Assembly (NCBI GenBank): GCA_008015155.1
Contig: SSFA01000032.1
Span: 1-64,000 of the forward strand
DNA: 64,000 bases
Source: Thiothrix sp.
GTDB lineage: Bacteria; Pseudomonadota; Gammaproteobacteria; Thiotrichales; Thiotrichaceae
Direction: 5' to 3'
A program made the position numbers and the translations under genes. Each line of letters begins with the position of its first letter. Positions within the stretch are counted from its first letter, which is position 1. Shown here in pieces: positions 52,425 to 62,016 of this stretch. Under the pieces are notes generated by a model. The model was given only the letters and a program-made list of their open reading frames with translations, made no database searches and was not told the DNA's origin.

Positions 52425-54842
52425 ATGAAATCACATGTTCAGGTTGCGGTGATTGGCGGTGGCGTAGTGGGCGCGAGTGTGCTCTACCATCTGACCAAAT
52501 TGGGTTGGAAAGATATTGTTTTAATTGAGCGCTCAGAATTAACTTCTGGCTCGACTTGGCACGCCGCGGGCGGTTTTCATACTTTAAACGCGGATACTAA
52601 TATGGCCGCGTTGCAAGGCTACACCATTAATTTGTATCGCGAATTGGAGCAAATTTCGGGTCAAGCTTGCGGCTTACATCATGTCGGCGGCATTACCTTA
52701 GCCACTACACCAGAGCGCATGGACTATCTAAAAGCCGAACGCGCCAAGCATCAATACATGGGCTTGCACACAGAAATTATTGGCCCTGATGAAATCCGCA
52801 AACTCTCGCCGATTACCAATACCGATGGTGTAATTGGCGGCTTATACGATCCGCTGGACGGACACCTCGACCCTTATGGAACCACGCATGCGTATGCGAT
52901 TGCTGCGAAAAAGCAAGGTGCCGAAGTTTATCTGCATACCAAAGTAGAGGCTTTGAATCCGCGCCCTGATGGTAGTTGGGAAGTAGTCACCGATAAAGGT
53001 AATTTGATCGCGGAACATGTAGTCAATGCGGGCGGCTTATGGGCGCGTGAAGTCGGGCGGATGGTGGGCATTGAGCTGCCTTTGCATCCGATGGAACATC
53101 AATATTTGGTCACCGACGAAATTCCCGAAGTGTATAACCACGGCTCGGAATTGCCACATGTGATGGATCCGGCGGGCGAAAGTTATCTGCGCCAAGAAGG
53201 GCGTGGCTTAGTGATCGGTTTCTATGAGCAGAAATGCGATCCTTGGGCTGTCGGGGTCACACCTTGGGATTTCGGCCATGAATTGCTGCCGAACCAATTA
53301 GATCGGATTAGTGATGCGCTGGAGTTTGCTTGCAATCGCTATCCGGTATTGGGCAGAGCGGGGATTAAAACCGTTATCAATGGCCCTTTCACTTTCGCGC
53401 CTGATGGCAATCCCTTAGTCGGGCCAGTCGGTGGCTTACGCAATTTCTGGTCGGCTTGCGCAGTCATGGCAGGTTTCAGCCAAGGTGGTGGTGTGGGTTT
53501 AACCCTCGCGGAGTGGATGGTTGAGGGTGAACCTTCACGTGATGTGTTTGCCATGGATGTAGCGCGCTTCGGTAAATTCGCTACACGGGCTTATACGCGC
53601 AACAAAGTCACTGAAAATTATCAAAAACGCTTCTCGATTTCCTTCCCGAATGAAGAGCGTCCAGCAGGTCGTCCGTTGCACACCACACCGATGTATAGCG
53701 TGTGGAAAGAACAAGGCGCGGTATTTGGTCAAGGCTACGGCTTGGAGCATGTCAACTATTTCGCGCGCGAAGGCGAGCCACGGTATGAAATGCCGACCTT
53801 TGTGCGCTCGAATGCCTTCGATACCGTAGGCGAAGAATGTCGCACTGTGCGTAATAATGTCGGCATCAATGAAATCCACAACTTCAGTAAATTCCTCGTT
53901 ACTGGCCCGAAAGCCCGCGAATGGCTGGATGGGATTATGGCGGGCAGAATTCCTGAAATCGGTCGCTTGAGCTTATCACCGCTCTTAAGCCCCAAAGGTC
54001 GGATTATTGGCGATTTCACCATTAGCTGTTTGGCGGAAAATCACTTCCAACTCACTGCTTCCTATGGTGCACAGGCTTATCATCAGCGTTGGTTTGAGCA
54101 GCACTTGCCTGAATCCGGCGTGGAGATTCGTAATATCTCCTTGCAACGCATTGGCTTCCAAATCGCAGGTCCCAAGGCACGCGCCCTATTGAGTAAAGTG
54201 ACCAATATTGATTTAAGCACCGAAGCTTTCCCGTTCATGAGCGTGCGTCAAGGTGAAGTTGGTTTAACCGATGCCATCGTACAGCGCGTCAGCTACACTG
54301 GCGACCAAGGCTATGAAATCTATGTCGACAACAGTCAGCAGCTCGCTTTATATGAAGCGCTGTCGGAAGCCGGTAAAGAATTTAATCTCAAGCCTTTTGG
54401 CATGCGCGCGATGATGAGTTTGCGCTTAGAGAAAAGTTTCGGCTCATGGCTACGTGAATTCAAACCCGATTACACACCACTAGAAACCGGTTTAAGTCGC
54501 TTTGTCGCTTACAAAAAACCAACAGATTTCATCGGCAAACCAGCTGCTTTAGCCGAAAAAGCCCAAGGTGCCAAACGCAAACTCACTACCTTTATCGTCG
54601 AAACCGATGATGCGGATGTGCATGGCGATGAACCGATTTGGCATAATGGCAAAATCGTAGGTTCGGTAACCTCCGGCGGTTATGCACATTGGGCTCAGAA
54701 ATCGGTAGCGATTGGTTTCTTACCACCCGATTTGATTCAAACAGGCACGCAAGTGGAGATTGAATTACTGGGTAAGAAACGTCCTGCGACGGTGATCACT
54801 GAGGCTTTATTTGATCCGCAATTGACCTATTTAAGGGCGTAA
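52425..54842 (+). CDS. Dimethylglycine/sarcosine dehydrogenase-like protein (FAD + GcvT domains)
   Basis: An 805-residue fusion. The N-terminal FAD-dependent DAO domain has VAVIGGGVVGASVLYHL and ELTSGSTWHAAGG, in which His46 corresponds to the covalent FAD site of dimethylglycine dehydrogenase. The C-terminal folate-binding GcvT domain (about 430-800) has ALYEALSEAGKEFNLKPFG and FGSWLREFKPDYTP. The enzyme class oxidises an N-methyl group and passes the carbon to tetrahydrofolate. It lies between the MttB-like methyltransferase and the PhnD-like protein, so the operon likely handles a methylated amine stepwise. Confidence 0.93.
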   Translation: MKSHVQVAVIGGGVVGASVLYHLTKLGWKDIVLIERSELTSGSTWHAAGGFHTLNADTNMAALQGYTINLYRELEQISGQACGLHHVGGITLATTPERMDYLKAERAKHQYMGLHTEIIGPDEIRKLSPITNTDGVIGGLYDPLDGHLDPYGTTHAYAIAAKKQGAEVYLHTKVEALNPRPDGSWEVVTDKGNLIAEHVVNAGGLWAREVGRMVGIELPLHPMEHQYLVTDEIPEVYNHGSELPHVMDPAGESYLRQEGRGLVIGFYEQKCDPWAVGVTPWDFGHELLPNQLDRISDALEFACNRYPVLGRAGIKTVINGPFTFAPDGNPLVGPVGGLRNFWSACAVMAGFSQGGGVGLTLAEWMVEGEPSRDVFAMDVARFGKFATRAYTRNKVTENYQKRFSISFPNEERPAGRPLHTTPMYSVWKEQGAVFGQGYGLEHVNYFAREGEPRYEMPTFVRSNAFDTVGEECRTVRNNVGINEIHNFSKFLVTGPKAREWLDGIMAGRIPEIGRLSLSPLLSPKGRIIGDFTISCLAENHFQLTASYGAQAYHQRWFEQHLPESGVEIRNISLQRIGFQIAGPKARALLSKVTNIDLSTEAFPFMSVRQGEVGLTDAIVQRVSYTGDQGYEIYVDNSQQLALYEALSEAGKEFNLKPFGMRAMMSLRLEKSFGSWLREFKPDYTPLETGLSRFVAYKKPTDFIGKPAALAEKAQGAKRKLTTFIVETDDADVHGDEPIWHNGKIVGSVTSGGYAHWAQKSVAIGFLPPDLIQTGTQVEIELLGKKRPATVITEALFDPQLTYLRA

Positions 54843-54844
54843 AT

Positions 54845-55657
54845 ATGCTGCCAAGGCTCACTCTGATTTCCTGCTTAGGTGAAAATACTTATCCGATTTG
54901 TAGCGAATTGGCTAATTATTTAACGACAACAACCGGCCTTCAGGTGAGCTTTGATCAAACGACCCCTTGGCTAGAGGCTAGTGAAAAACTAGCCAATGGC
55001 CAGATTCAAATGGGTTGGATTTGTGGTTTGCTTTATACCCTACAACAAGATCGGCAAGCACGCTATCAAGTGCTTGCCAAACCTATTTTTACTGGACACA
55101 GCCAATCGCTGTATTTCTCTTATTTAATTGTAAAACGCTCAAGCGGCATTCAGAGCTTGGATGATTTGACCGCTAAGCGTTTAGTGATTAATGATCCAGA
55201 ATCTTATTCTGGCAATCATGCACTTTGGGCGCACTGGGCTAAACTCGCGAATCCACCGCAATTTGCTAGTGTGATAGAGAGTGGTTCGCACTCTAATTCG
55301 CTGCGGATGGTGGCTAGTGGCGAGGCAGATGTCGCTGCGATTGATTGCACGGTGTTTGATTATTGGTTAACCGCTGGCAAACCTGAGATGCAGACTGTGT
55401 TAAGCCAGTTAGTGTCGATTGCAGAAATTAATCCTGCCCCTACCCCGCCTTTAGTGATGCATGATTCGGTGGATGCAGAGATAACACAAACCATTCGCCA
55501 AGCTTTATTAAAACTCACTTCCACGCACATCCCTGCGCAACTTAAAGCGGCTGGATTAAATGGGCTCGCGCCTGCTACTGATCAAGATTATGATTTCATG
55601 CGCCAGAGTTATCAGCTCAGTACGGCTTTCACAAAGGATGCGCTACACCCTCTTTAG
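54845..55657 (+). CDS. PhnD/SsuA/transferrin-like binding protein, no signal peptide
   Basis: A 270-residue periplasmic-binding-protein fold of the PhnD type: NGQIQMGWICGLLYTLQ, DDLTAKRLVINDPESYSGNHALW and ASGEADVAAIDCTVFDYW. It starts MLPRLTLISC with no convincing signal peptide, so it may stay in the cytoplasm as a ligand sensor or accessory protein. It starts two bases after the DMGDH-like stop and is the last gene of the mttB operon. The end overlaps the convergent desaturase gene by 29 bp. Confidence 0.82.
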   Translation: MLPRLTLISCLGENTYPICSELANYLTTTTGLQVSFDQTTPWLEASEKLANGQIQMGWICGLLYTLQQDRQARYQVLAKPIFTGHSQSLYFSYLIVKRSSGIQSLDDLTAKRLVINDPESYSGNHALWAHWAKLANPPQFASVIESGSHSNSLRMVASGEADVAAIDCTVFDYWLTAGKPEMQTVLSQLVSIAEINPAPTPPLVMHDSVDAEITQTIRQALLKLTSTHIPAQLKAAGLNGLAPATDQDYDFMRQSYQLSTAFTKDALHPL

Positions 55658-56513
55658 GTTTCCACGCATACCGTTTAAATAACTCTAAGTAATTCTTAAA
55701 CACATAGCCGCCATTCTCTTGCAGGATAGTAACCTTTTCCTGCTGATAGGTTTTGCGTAATTGATACCAAGGCAAACCGGGATATTTGTGATGCACAGAG
55801 TGCAAATTATTTTGCAAAAATAAGTAGCTCAGCCAACCATTTGACTCGACCACAATCGTTCTTTGTGTAGGGATAGCGGTTGCTTGATGCTCGGCAAAAA
55901 TCCGAATGGAGGTTAGCGAGATGGAAAAATAGCAGGCTAACAAATACAAGCTTAAGGGAAACTGCCAATACAGCAACCAAGCGAGTACTAAAGCTAGCCA
56001 AGGCAGATAAGCCAACCAAGCCTGAAACGTATATTCATCCCCCGCTTTCAGCTTCTTGACTTCACTCAACAAAAAACCACTTACGCTTAACGCCGGGCCA
56101 ATCAACATGCGTCCTAGCAAGGTGTTATTCCAAGTGTATAAACGCTGTAGCCACTTAGGTAAGGATTGCCAATGTTCAGCTTGTAGGTAATAAGACTCTG
56201 GATCTTTATGCGGGTAACTAATATTTTCTAAAATGTGATGTTGGCGATGGGTATCTCGGTAAATCACAAAGGGTAAATACAAGGCCAAGGGCGGCGAAGC
56301 TAAGGTTTCATTCAAACTTTGTGAAGGCGTCGGATGATAGTGAATAATTTCATGTTGCAAAGAGCCATGAAAACTCAACAACACCGTTAAAACTGGCAAT
56401 ACCAACCAAACAGGCAGTGAGGCCTGCCACATAGTGAGCAAGCCCCACATCAAATAACAAGCGATCAATAGGCTTAAAGTCAAATATTCTATTTTTTTAG
56501 ATTCCGCTCTCAT
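55629..56513 (-). CDS. Membrane fatty acid desaturase
   Basis: A 294-residue di-iron membrane enzyme with about four TM segments. Three His boxes are visible: HEIIHYH near residue 53, HRQHH near 90 and HSVHHKYP near 239. It inserts a double bond or hydroxyl group in fatty acids or carotenoids; the exact substrate cannot be told. It ends inside the convergent PhnD-like gene. Confidence 0.9.
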   Translation of the reverse strand: MRAESKKIEYLTLSLLIACYLMWGLLTMWQASLPVWLVLPVLTVLLSFHGSLQHEIIHYHPTPSQSLNETLASPPLALYLPFVIYRDTHRQHHILENISYPHKDPESYYLQAEHWQSLPKWLQRLYTWNNTLLGRMLIGPALSVSGFLLSEVKKLKAGDEYTFQAWLAYLPWLALVLAWLLYWQFPLSLYLLACYFSISLTSIRIFAEHQATAIPTQRTIVVESNGWLSYLFLQNNLHSVHHKYPGLPWYQLRKTYQQEKVTILQENGGYVFKNYLELFKRYAWKPKEGVAHPL

Positions 56514-56667
56514 TGCGCTTACCCCTAGAATTTCCAGTTCTATTCTAAGGAGCTCTGCGAGTTATTCCTACGAGACACTATGACATATTTGTTATTAATA
56601 AATAACTAAAATAGAATTAGTTCACTAAACTAGACATTTGTTAATTATACTATCTCTGTGAACGACT

Positions 56668-57513
56668 ATGCCGATGCCCAAGCGTGAAACTGGTGAAATT
56701 TTCCAAAAACGGTTGCAGCAAGTTCTTCACCGCTCAGGGTTAAATAAAGCTCAATTTGCTGAGTCTATCGGGGTGAATCGCTCAGCTCTGGCACAATTAC
56801 TTTCTGATCAGCTACTCCGTCTACCCAGAGCAGAAACCCTAGCTAGCATTGCTTCCACTTATAATGTCAGTATTGATTGGTTACTAGGCCTGTCTCAGGA
56901 TGAGCATGTGAGTTCAGCAGTTTCCTCAGCTTTAGAAATTGAGCAAGTGACCAATGGTGAACATACCCAACTCGGTCAATGGCATCGTGATGCAATGGGC
57001 TACAAAATTCGTTATGTGCCATCTAATCTCCCTGACTCTTTAATGATTGAAGCGGTCATCGCTTATGAACGTCAATATGCTCAAGTTCCCTTGGAAATTC
57101 GCAAACTCGAAACTCATTCGCAGCTCGCCTATAACCGTATTGATGAATCAGAAATGGAAGTTTGCATGCCCTTGCAACGCCTCAAGCTCCTAGCACAAGG
57201 TGTGGGGATTTGGGAGGAGCTCCCCAAACAATTACGGCGGCAACAGCTAGAGCATATTAAAAAACTGTTGCACGACCTTTACCCGACTTATCGTTTATTC
57301 CTTTATGATGGGCGGAAAATTTTTTCTGCGCCCCTCACTTTGTTTGGCTCGAAACGAGCGGTGATTTATGTGGGGGATATGTACGTAGTGATTAATACTT
57401 TGGAGGAAATTCGCGCTTTAACGCGGCACTTCGATCGCTTAATTCGTAATACAGAAGTGAATCCACATGAGAGCGCTCAATTTGTGCAAGCGCTCCTAGA
57501 ACAGTATTTTTAA
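56668..57513 (+). CDS. XRE-family transcriptional regulator
   Basis: A 281-residue protein. An N-terminal Cro/CI helix-turn-helix (about 10-70): FQKRLQQVLHRSGLNKAQFAESIGVNRSALAQLL. The C-terminal 180 residues are not recognised, with YRLFLYDGRKIFSAPLTLFGSKRAVIYVGDMYVV as a conserved-looking block. It faces the galU gene. AT-rich upstream sequence (56580-56650) probably carries its promoter. Confidence 0.85.
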   Translation: MPMPKRETGEIFQKRLQQVLHRSGLNKAQFAESIGVNRSALAQLLSDQLLRLPRAETLASIASTYNVSIDWLLGLSQDEHVSSAVSSALEIEQVTNGEHTQLGQWHRDAMGYKIRYVPSNLPDSLMIEAVIAYERQYAQVPLEIRKLETHSQLAYNRIDESEMEVCMPLQRLKLLAQGVGIWEELPKQLRRQQLEHIKKLLHDLYPTYRLFLYDGRKIFSAPLTLFGSKRAVIYVGDMYVVINTLEEIRALTRHFDRLIRNTEVNPHESAQFVQALLEQYF

Positions 57514-57515
57514 GC

Positions 57516-58430
57516 TTAGAGATGTTTAGCTTGTTCTTTTAGATATTTGGCAAAATCTTTAGCAATGTTCGGATGACGCAAGCCATACTCAACATTAGCC
57601 ATCATATAACCCAGTTTAGATCCACAATCATGGCTTTTGCCACTTAAGTGGAACGCATTCACCTGATACTCACGCATCAACAAAGCGATAGTATCCGTTA
57701 GCTGAATCTCATCACCTGCACCCAAGGGTGTGCGTTTTAGCCAATCCCAAATATGCGGGGATAAGACATAGCGTCCTACCACAGCCAAATTAGAAGGTGC
57801 ACTATCAACCTCAGGTTTTTCCACAATCGCGCTCATCGCCACCGAACAGCCCGGCTCTAGTGTATGACCATTGATATCTACAACACCGTAAGAAGACACC
57901 TTTTCCATAGGAACCGGCTCAACCATGATTTGACTAATACCTGTTTCATCATACAAACGCAGCATTTCGGCTAAATTATCAGTTTTTAAATTAGAAGCCG
58001 CATCATCAATCAAGACGTCCGGCAAAAGCACTGCCACTGGTGAATGACCAACCACGGGATGTGCACACATAATGGCATGCCCTAAACCTTTAGCCTCACC
58101 TTGGCGCACATGCATAATCGTGACATTTTTAGGACAGATTGAACGCACTTCATCTAATAGCTGACGTTTAACCCGCTTTTCCAGCATGGTTTCCAGCTCA
58201 AAGCTGGTATCGAAATGATTCTCGATAGAGTTTTTACTATTATGCGTCACGAGTACGATTTCACGGATGCCCGCCGCTACACATTCATTCACAATATATT
58301 GGATTAAGGGCTTATCCACTACTGGGAGCATTTCTTTAGGAATGGCCTTGGTAGCTGGTAGCATCCGAGTACCCAGACCAGCCACTGGAATAACGGCTTT
58401 ACGAATTTTATGTTTGCTCTGCTCCAGCAT
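57516..58430 (-). CDS. galU: UTP-glucose-1-phosphate uridylyltransferase
   Basis: A 304-residue GalU that makes UDP-glucose for glycans. The nucleotide-binding AVIPVAGLGTRMLPATKAIPKEMLPVVDKP is intact, with GLGHAIMCAHPVVG and the uridine-site VEKPEVDSAPSNLAVVGRYVL. ATG 58430 has AAGGAA upstream and is preferred to the in-frame start at 58451. Confidence 0.96.
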   Translation of the reverse strand: MLEQSKHKIRKAVIPVAGLGTRMLPATKAIPKEMLPVVDKPLIQYIVNECVAAGIREIVLVTHNSKNSIENHFDTSFELETMLEKRVKRQLLDEVRSICPKNVTIMHVRQGEAKGLGHAIMCAHPVVGHSPVAVLLPDVLIDDAASNLKTDNLAEMLRLYDETGISQIMVEPVPMEKVSSYGVVDINGHTLEPGCSVAMSAIVEKPEVDSAPSNLAVVGRYVLSPHIWDWLKRTPLGAGDEIQLTDTIALLMREYQVNAFHLSGKSHDCGSKLGYMMANVEYGLRHPNIAKDFAKYLKEQAKHL

Positions 58431-58503
58431 AGTTTTTCCTTCAATCTTCAATAGTTAACTAGTTTATTTCTTGCTCAGTAGTGCTGTATCGTAACTAATT
58501 TTT

Positions 58504-58977
58504 TCACCGACAAATAGCGACCGCATCGGCTTGACAGAGTTCCATTAAAGTAGTCGGACATAGTTCAATTTCTAGTCCGCGCCGCCCTGCACTCACAAAA
58601 ATAGTCTCAAAATTTAAGGCCGAGTCATCTAAAACCGTAGGTAGTTTGCGTTTTTGTCCCAAAGGACTAATCCCTCCTACTAGATAGCCCGTAATACGCT
58701 CGGCTTGTTTAGCATCCGCCATTTCAGCTTTTTTTGCTCCCACAGCCTTAGCGAGTGCTTTGACGTCTAGCTGTTGTGTCACTGGAACTATCCCCACAGC
58801 CATGCGTTTCACATCGCCATCTAGGGTCAGTATGAGTGTTTTGAAAACACGTGTAGGCTCAACTTGTAAAGCCGCAGCAGCCTCTAAACCATAAGAGCTA
58901 GTAGCTGGATCATGCTGATATTCATGGGTTTGAAAACGTAAACCGGCTTTGCGAACCGAGAGAATGGCAGGTGTCAT
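58504..58977 (-). CDS. ybaK: Cys-tRNA(Pro)/Cys-tRNA(Cys) deacylase YbaK
   Basis: A 157-residue trans-editing enzyme that hydrolyses mischarged Cys-tRNA(Pro). The family motifs RVFKTLI, the catalytic-type Lys in VFKTLILTLDG and GGISPLGQKRKLPTVLDD (the GGxSP loop) are present. It is a stand-alone gene 74 bp downstream of the galU start, on the same strand. Confidence 0.93.
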   Translation of the reverse strand: MTPAILSVRKAGLRFQTHEYQHDPATSSYGLEAAAALQVEPTRVFKTLILTLDGDVKRMAVGIVPVTQQLDVKALAKAVGAKKAEMADAKQAERITGYLVGGISPLGQKRKLPTVLDDSALNFETIFVSAGRRGLEIELCPTTLMELCQADAVAICR

Positions 58978-59074
58978 GGAAGGCTTAAATTAAACGTTTT
59001 ATCGTGCAGTCTATTATGCTGCATTTGCACAAAAAATGTTGAATTATAAAGATTGAAGGTAGTGAGATGAAAAT

Positions 59075-59102
59075 ACCTGGATTATGTTGCCATAATCCAG
59101 GT
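59075..59102 (-). terminator. Terminator hairpin after dgt
   Basis: A perfect 12-bp stem ACCTGGATTATG / CATAATCCAGGT with a 4-base loop, followed on the minus strand by ATTTTC. It closes the pilQ-aroK-aroB-dgt transcription unit. Confidence 0.75.
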
Positions 59103-59185
59103 CAACGACTTAGGGTCGATATGTAGAGAGAGATTTAATACTACAAGAGAAAGTGTAAGCTGCGGTTTACAGTTTAGGATTTTTT

Positions 59186-60334
59186 TTAGAATCTCACTTT
59201 ATCCAAATCAAATAGCTCACTGTATTGTTTGAGGGCATAACGATCTGTCATGCCAGCAATATAATCAGCGATCGCCCGCGCACGCCCTGCTTCCCCAGAC
59301 GTTTCTTCATATTGCTTAGCAAAAGCTTGGTGTTTAGGTGGTAACAAACGCTCGTCTTGCAAGTAAACATTAAACAACTCACGTACCACACGCTGCGCCC
59401 GCCAAGACATGCGATACACGGTAGGATGAAAATACAAATTTTCTCGCAAAAAGCGCTTCAGTTCATTTTTAGCAGCCCACATAGTCGAGCTGTATTGAAC
59501 TAAGGGTTGAGTCTGTTGGCGTACTTCTTCTAGAGTCTTTACACCTGCATCTTTAATAGCCGTTTGACTGGTTTCAATTAAATCCACCACCATGATACTA
59601 ATTAAACGACGCAGCGTTTCCCGCACTAAACTTCGCCCCTCTAAATCTGGATACTTGCCGCGTACTAACTCATACTGTTGCGCGAATACCGCAACCTCTT
59701 GCATTTGCGCTAAGCTAATCAGTCCAGAACGCAAGCCATCTTCGATATCGTGATTATTATAGGCAATCTCATCGGCTAAATTGGTCAGTTGTGCTTCTAG
59801 AGAAGCCTGACTCTTATTTAAAAATCGTTCGCCTACCTCGCCCAACTGTTGCGCGTTTTTAACTGCACAGTGTTTAAGGATGCCTTCACGGGTTTCAAAA
59901 CTAAGATTCAAACCTGCAAACTCGGCATAGCTATCTTCGAGCCAATCAACTACCCGCAACGATTGCAAATTATGTTCAAAACCACCATAAGCTTGCATAC
60001 ATGCGTTTAGTTCATCCTGCCCCGCATGACCGAAAGGTGTGTGCCCCAAATCATGAGCCAAGGCAATTGCTTCAGTAAGGTCTTCATTCAGATCCATACT
60101 ACGTGCGACGGTTCGAGCAATTTGAGCGACTTCAAGTGAGTGCGTCAGGCGTGTTCGATACAAATCACCTTCATGATTCACAAAGACTTGTGTCTTATAT
60201 TCAAGCCGCCGAAACGCTTTGGAATGGATGACCCGATCACGATCGCGCTGAAACTCGGAGCGATATGCAGGAGCTGCCTCCGGAAAACGCCGCCCTCGTG
60301 TTTTTTCAGGTTGTGCGGCATAAGAAGCAGTCAT
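59186..60334 (-). CDS. dgt: dGTP triphosphohydrolase (dGTPase)
   Basis: A 382-residue HD-domain enzyme of the shorter dGTPase type (deoxyguanosinetriphosphate triphosphohydrolase-like). Metal ligands: His in THSLEVAQIAR, the HD pair in IALAHDLGHTPFGHAG, and Asp in NLADEIAYNNHDIEDGL. It removes triphosphate from dNTPs and may also affect phage defence, as seen in other species. It is downstream of aroB (12-bp gap) and a strong hairpin terminator follows. Confidence 0.94.
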   Translation of the reverse strand: MTASYAAQPEKTRGRRFPEAAPAYRSEFQRDRDRVIHSKAFRRLEYKTQVFVNHEGDLYRTRLTHSLEVAQIARTVARSMDLNEDLTEAIALAHDLGHTPFGHAGQDELNACMQAYGGFEHNLQSLRVVDWLEDSYAEFAGLNLSFETREGILKHCAVKNAQQLGEVGERFLNKSQASLEAQLTNLADEIAYNNHDIEDGLRSGLISLAQMQEVAVFAQQYELVRGKYPDLEGRSLVRETLRRLISIMVVDLIETSQTAIKDAGVKTLEEVRQQTQPLVQYSSTMWAAKNELKRFLRENLYFHPTVYRMSWRAQRVVRELFNVYLQDERLLPPKHQAFAKQYEETSGEAGRARAIADYIAGMTDRYALKQYSELFDLDKVRF

Positions 60335-60346
60335 AGTTAGTTATCC

Positions 60347-61423
60347 TTACAACTCACGACGCAGGACACGCTTAAGCGCATCCGCATCAAAATCCGCAGT
60401 GACGATAGACTCACCCACAGCTTTCATCAGAATTAAACGCAAACTTCCGTCTAAGACTTTTTTGTCAACTGACATATAACGCATAAAATCCTCACCAGTC
60501 ATATCACTAGGTGGATCAACCGGTAAGCGCGCGCGCGCTAATAGGCGCCGTATATAATTGACATCATCAGCAGCCAGCCATCCCATTTGGGCGGAAAGCT
60601 CAGCAGCTATCACCATTCCAGTGGCCACAGCTTCGCCATGCAGCCACTGCCCATAGCCCATGGCTGCTTCAATCGCATGCCCAAAGGTATGACCTAAATT
60701 CAATAAAGCACGCTGACCTGATTCACGTTCATCAGCAGCTACTACTTCAGCTTTATGCTGGCAAGATCGATAAATAGCATAAGTCAAAGTGTCTGGATCG
60801 CGCGCTAATAAGGCATCCATATTCGCATCCAGCCAAGTCAGGAACTGTGGATCACGAATCAAACCATATTTAATCACCTCAGCAAGACCCGCACTTAGCT
60901 CTCGATCCGCTAAAGTATTTAAAGTATCAGTATCAATAATGACTGCTTGTGGTTGATGAAAGGCACCAATCATATTTTTGCCTAAGGCATGATTGACGCC
61001 CGTTTTGCCACCCACTGAAGAATCCACCATCGCTAATAAAGTGGTGGGCACCTGAATAAAATTCACCCCGCGTTGGTAGCTTGCAGCCGCAAACCCTGTC
61101 ATATCGCCCACGACACCACCACCTAAAGCAATAAGTGTCGTTTTACGATCTGCTTTGGCCTCTAGCAAATGCGTGTAAATTTGATTCAGTGTTTCTAAGT
61201 TCTTATGCGCTTCACCATCGGGTAGAATCACCGCAGAATGCTTATACGCTTTTAAAGCTGGCTGAAGTGAGCCTAAATATAAAGGTGCAACTGTTTCATT
61301 AGAAACGGTGACACTGGTCTTGCCACGGATATGTTCAGTCAGTAACTCAGGCTGCTGCAATAAGCCTTGACCAATATAAATAGGATAGCTGCGATCACCA
61401 AGATCAAGATTGAGCGTTTGCAT
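60347..61423 (-). CDS. aroB: 3-dehydroquinate synthase
   Basis: A 358-residue NAD- and zinc-dependent enzyme, the second step of the shikimate pathway. Visible motifs: TLIALGGGVVGDMTGFAAASYQRGV, the Lys/Asn block VGGKTGVNH, zinc ligands in GLAEVIKYG, LLNLGHTFGHAIE and LHGEAVATGM. It overlaps aroK by 20 bp; the pair is conserved downstream of pilQ in many gammaproteobacteria. Confidence 0.97.
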   Translation of the reverse strand: MQTLNLDLGDRSYPIYIGQGLLQQPELLTEHIRGKTSVTVSNETVAPLYLGSLQPALKAYKHSAVILPDGEAHKNLETLNQIYTHLLEAKADRKTTLIALGGGVVGDMTGFAAASYQRGVNFIQVPTTLLAMVDSSVGGKTGVNHALGKNMIGAFHQPQAVIIDTDTLNTLADRELSAGLAEVIKYGLIRDPQFLTWLDANMDALLARDPDTLTYAIYRSCQHKAEVVAADERESGQRALLNLGHTFGHAIEAAMGYGQWLHGEAVATGMVIAAELSAQMGWLAADDVNYIRRLLARARLPVDPPSDMTGEDFMRYMSVDKKVLDGSLRLILMKAVGESIVTADFDADALKRVLRREL

Positions 61424-61946
61424 AAGATATATCCTTTAACTGATTCAATTTCTGCGCAATCAGATTGACAATATAAGCCACTTTCTGTTTACCAGTGGGT
61501 ACAATTAAATCAGCTACCTCTAGATAATAGGCTTCACGTGCTTGTAGGAGATGACGCAAGGTCTGCAAAGGATGATCCGTTTGCATCAGCGGGCGATTTT
61601 TATCATGGTGAATACGACTATACAGTTGTTCAGCAGAGGCACGTAAATACACTACTTTACCGCAAGCTTTCAAAGCCGCTCGATTGTTAGCACGCAGAAT
61701 ACTGCCACCCCCGGTAGCTAAGACTATGCCGCGCAATTGAGTAAGCTCAGCAATAGCCTGCTCTTCGCGATCACGAAAGCCTTGCTCTCCTTCCATTTCA
61801 AAAATTGTGGGGATCGGCACACCCGTGCGCGTTTCAATTAGCTTGTCTGAATCATGAAACTCAAGATTAAAACGCCGCGCTAATTGTCGACCAATCGTCG
61901 ATTTGCCTGCCCCCATGAGGCCAACTAAGATGATATTGTCTTGCAT
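61404..61946 (-). CDS. aroK: Shikimate kinase
   Basis: A 180-residue kinase that phosphorylates shikimate. Walker A is GLMGAGKSTIGRQLA, followed by FHDSDKLIETRTG (shikimate and Mg2+ site), and LATGGGSILR. The arginine lid HHDKNRPLM is present. It is 71 bp downstream of pilQ and overlaps aroB, consistent with one operon. Confidence 0.97.
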   Translation of the reverse strand: MQDNIILVGLMGAGKSTIGRQLARRFNLEFHDSDKLIETRTGVPIPTIFEMEGEQGFRDREEQAIAELTQLRGIVLATGGGSILRANNRAALKACGKVVYLRASAEQLYSRIHHDKNRPLMQTDHPLQTLRHLLQAREAYYLEVADLIVPTGKQKVAYIVNLIAQKLNQLKDISYANAQS

Positions 61947-62016
61947 GGTGGAGTTATGCCAGCAGTAGGCAAGGGAATCAAGCCAAATCGTGCAGCTTGA
62001 TTCCTAAAACTACCAA

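Noticed and set aside
54845..54874. Lipoprotein signal in the PhnD-like protein (LISC)
   Set aside because: Only about eight residues precede the Cys, with no proper basic and hydrophobic signal region; the segment is the first beta strand of the fold.
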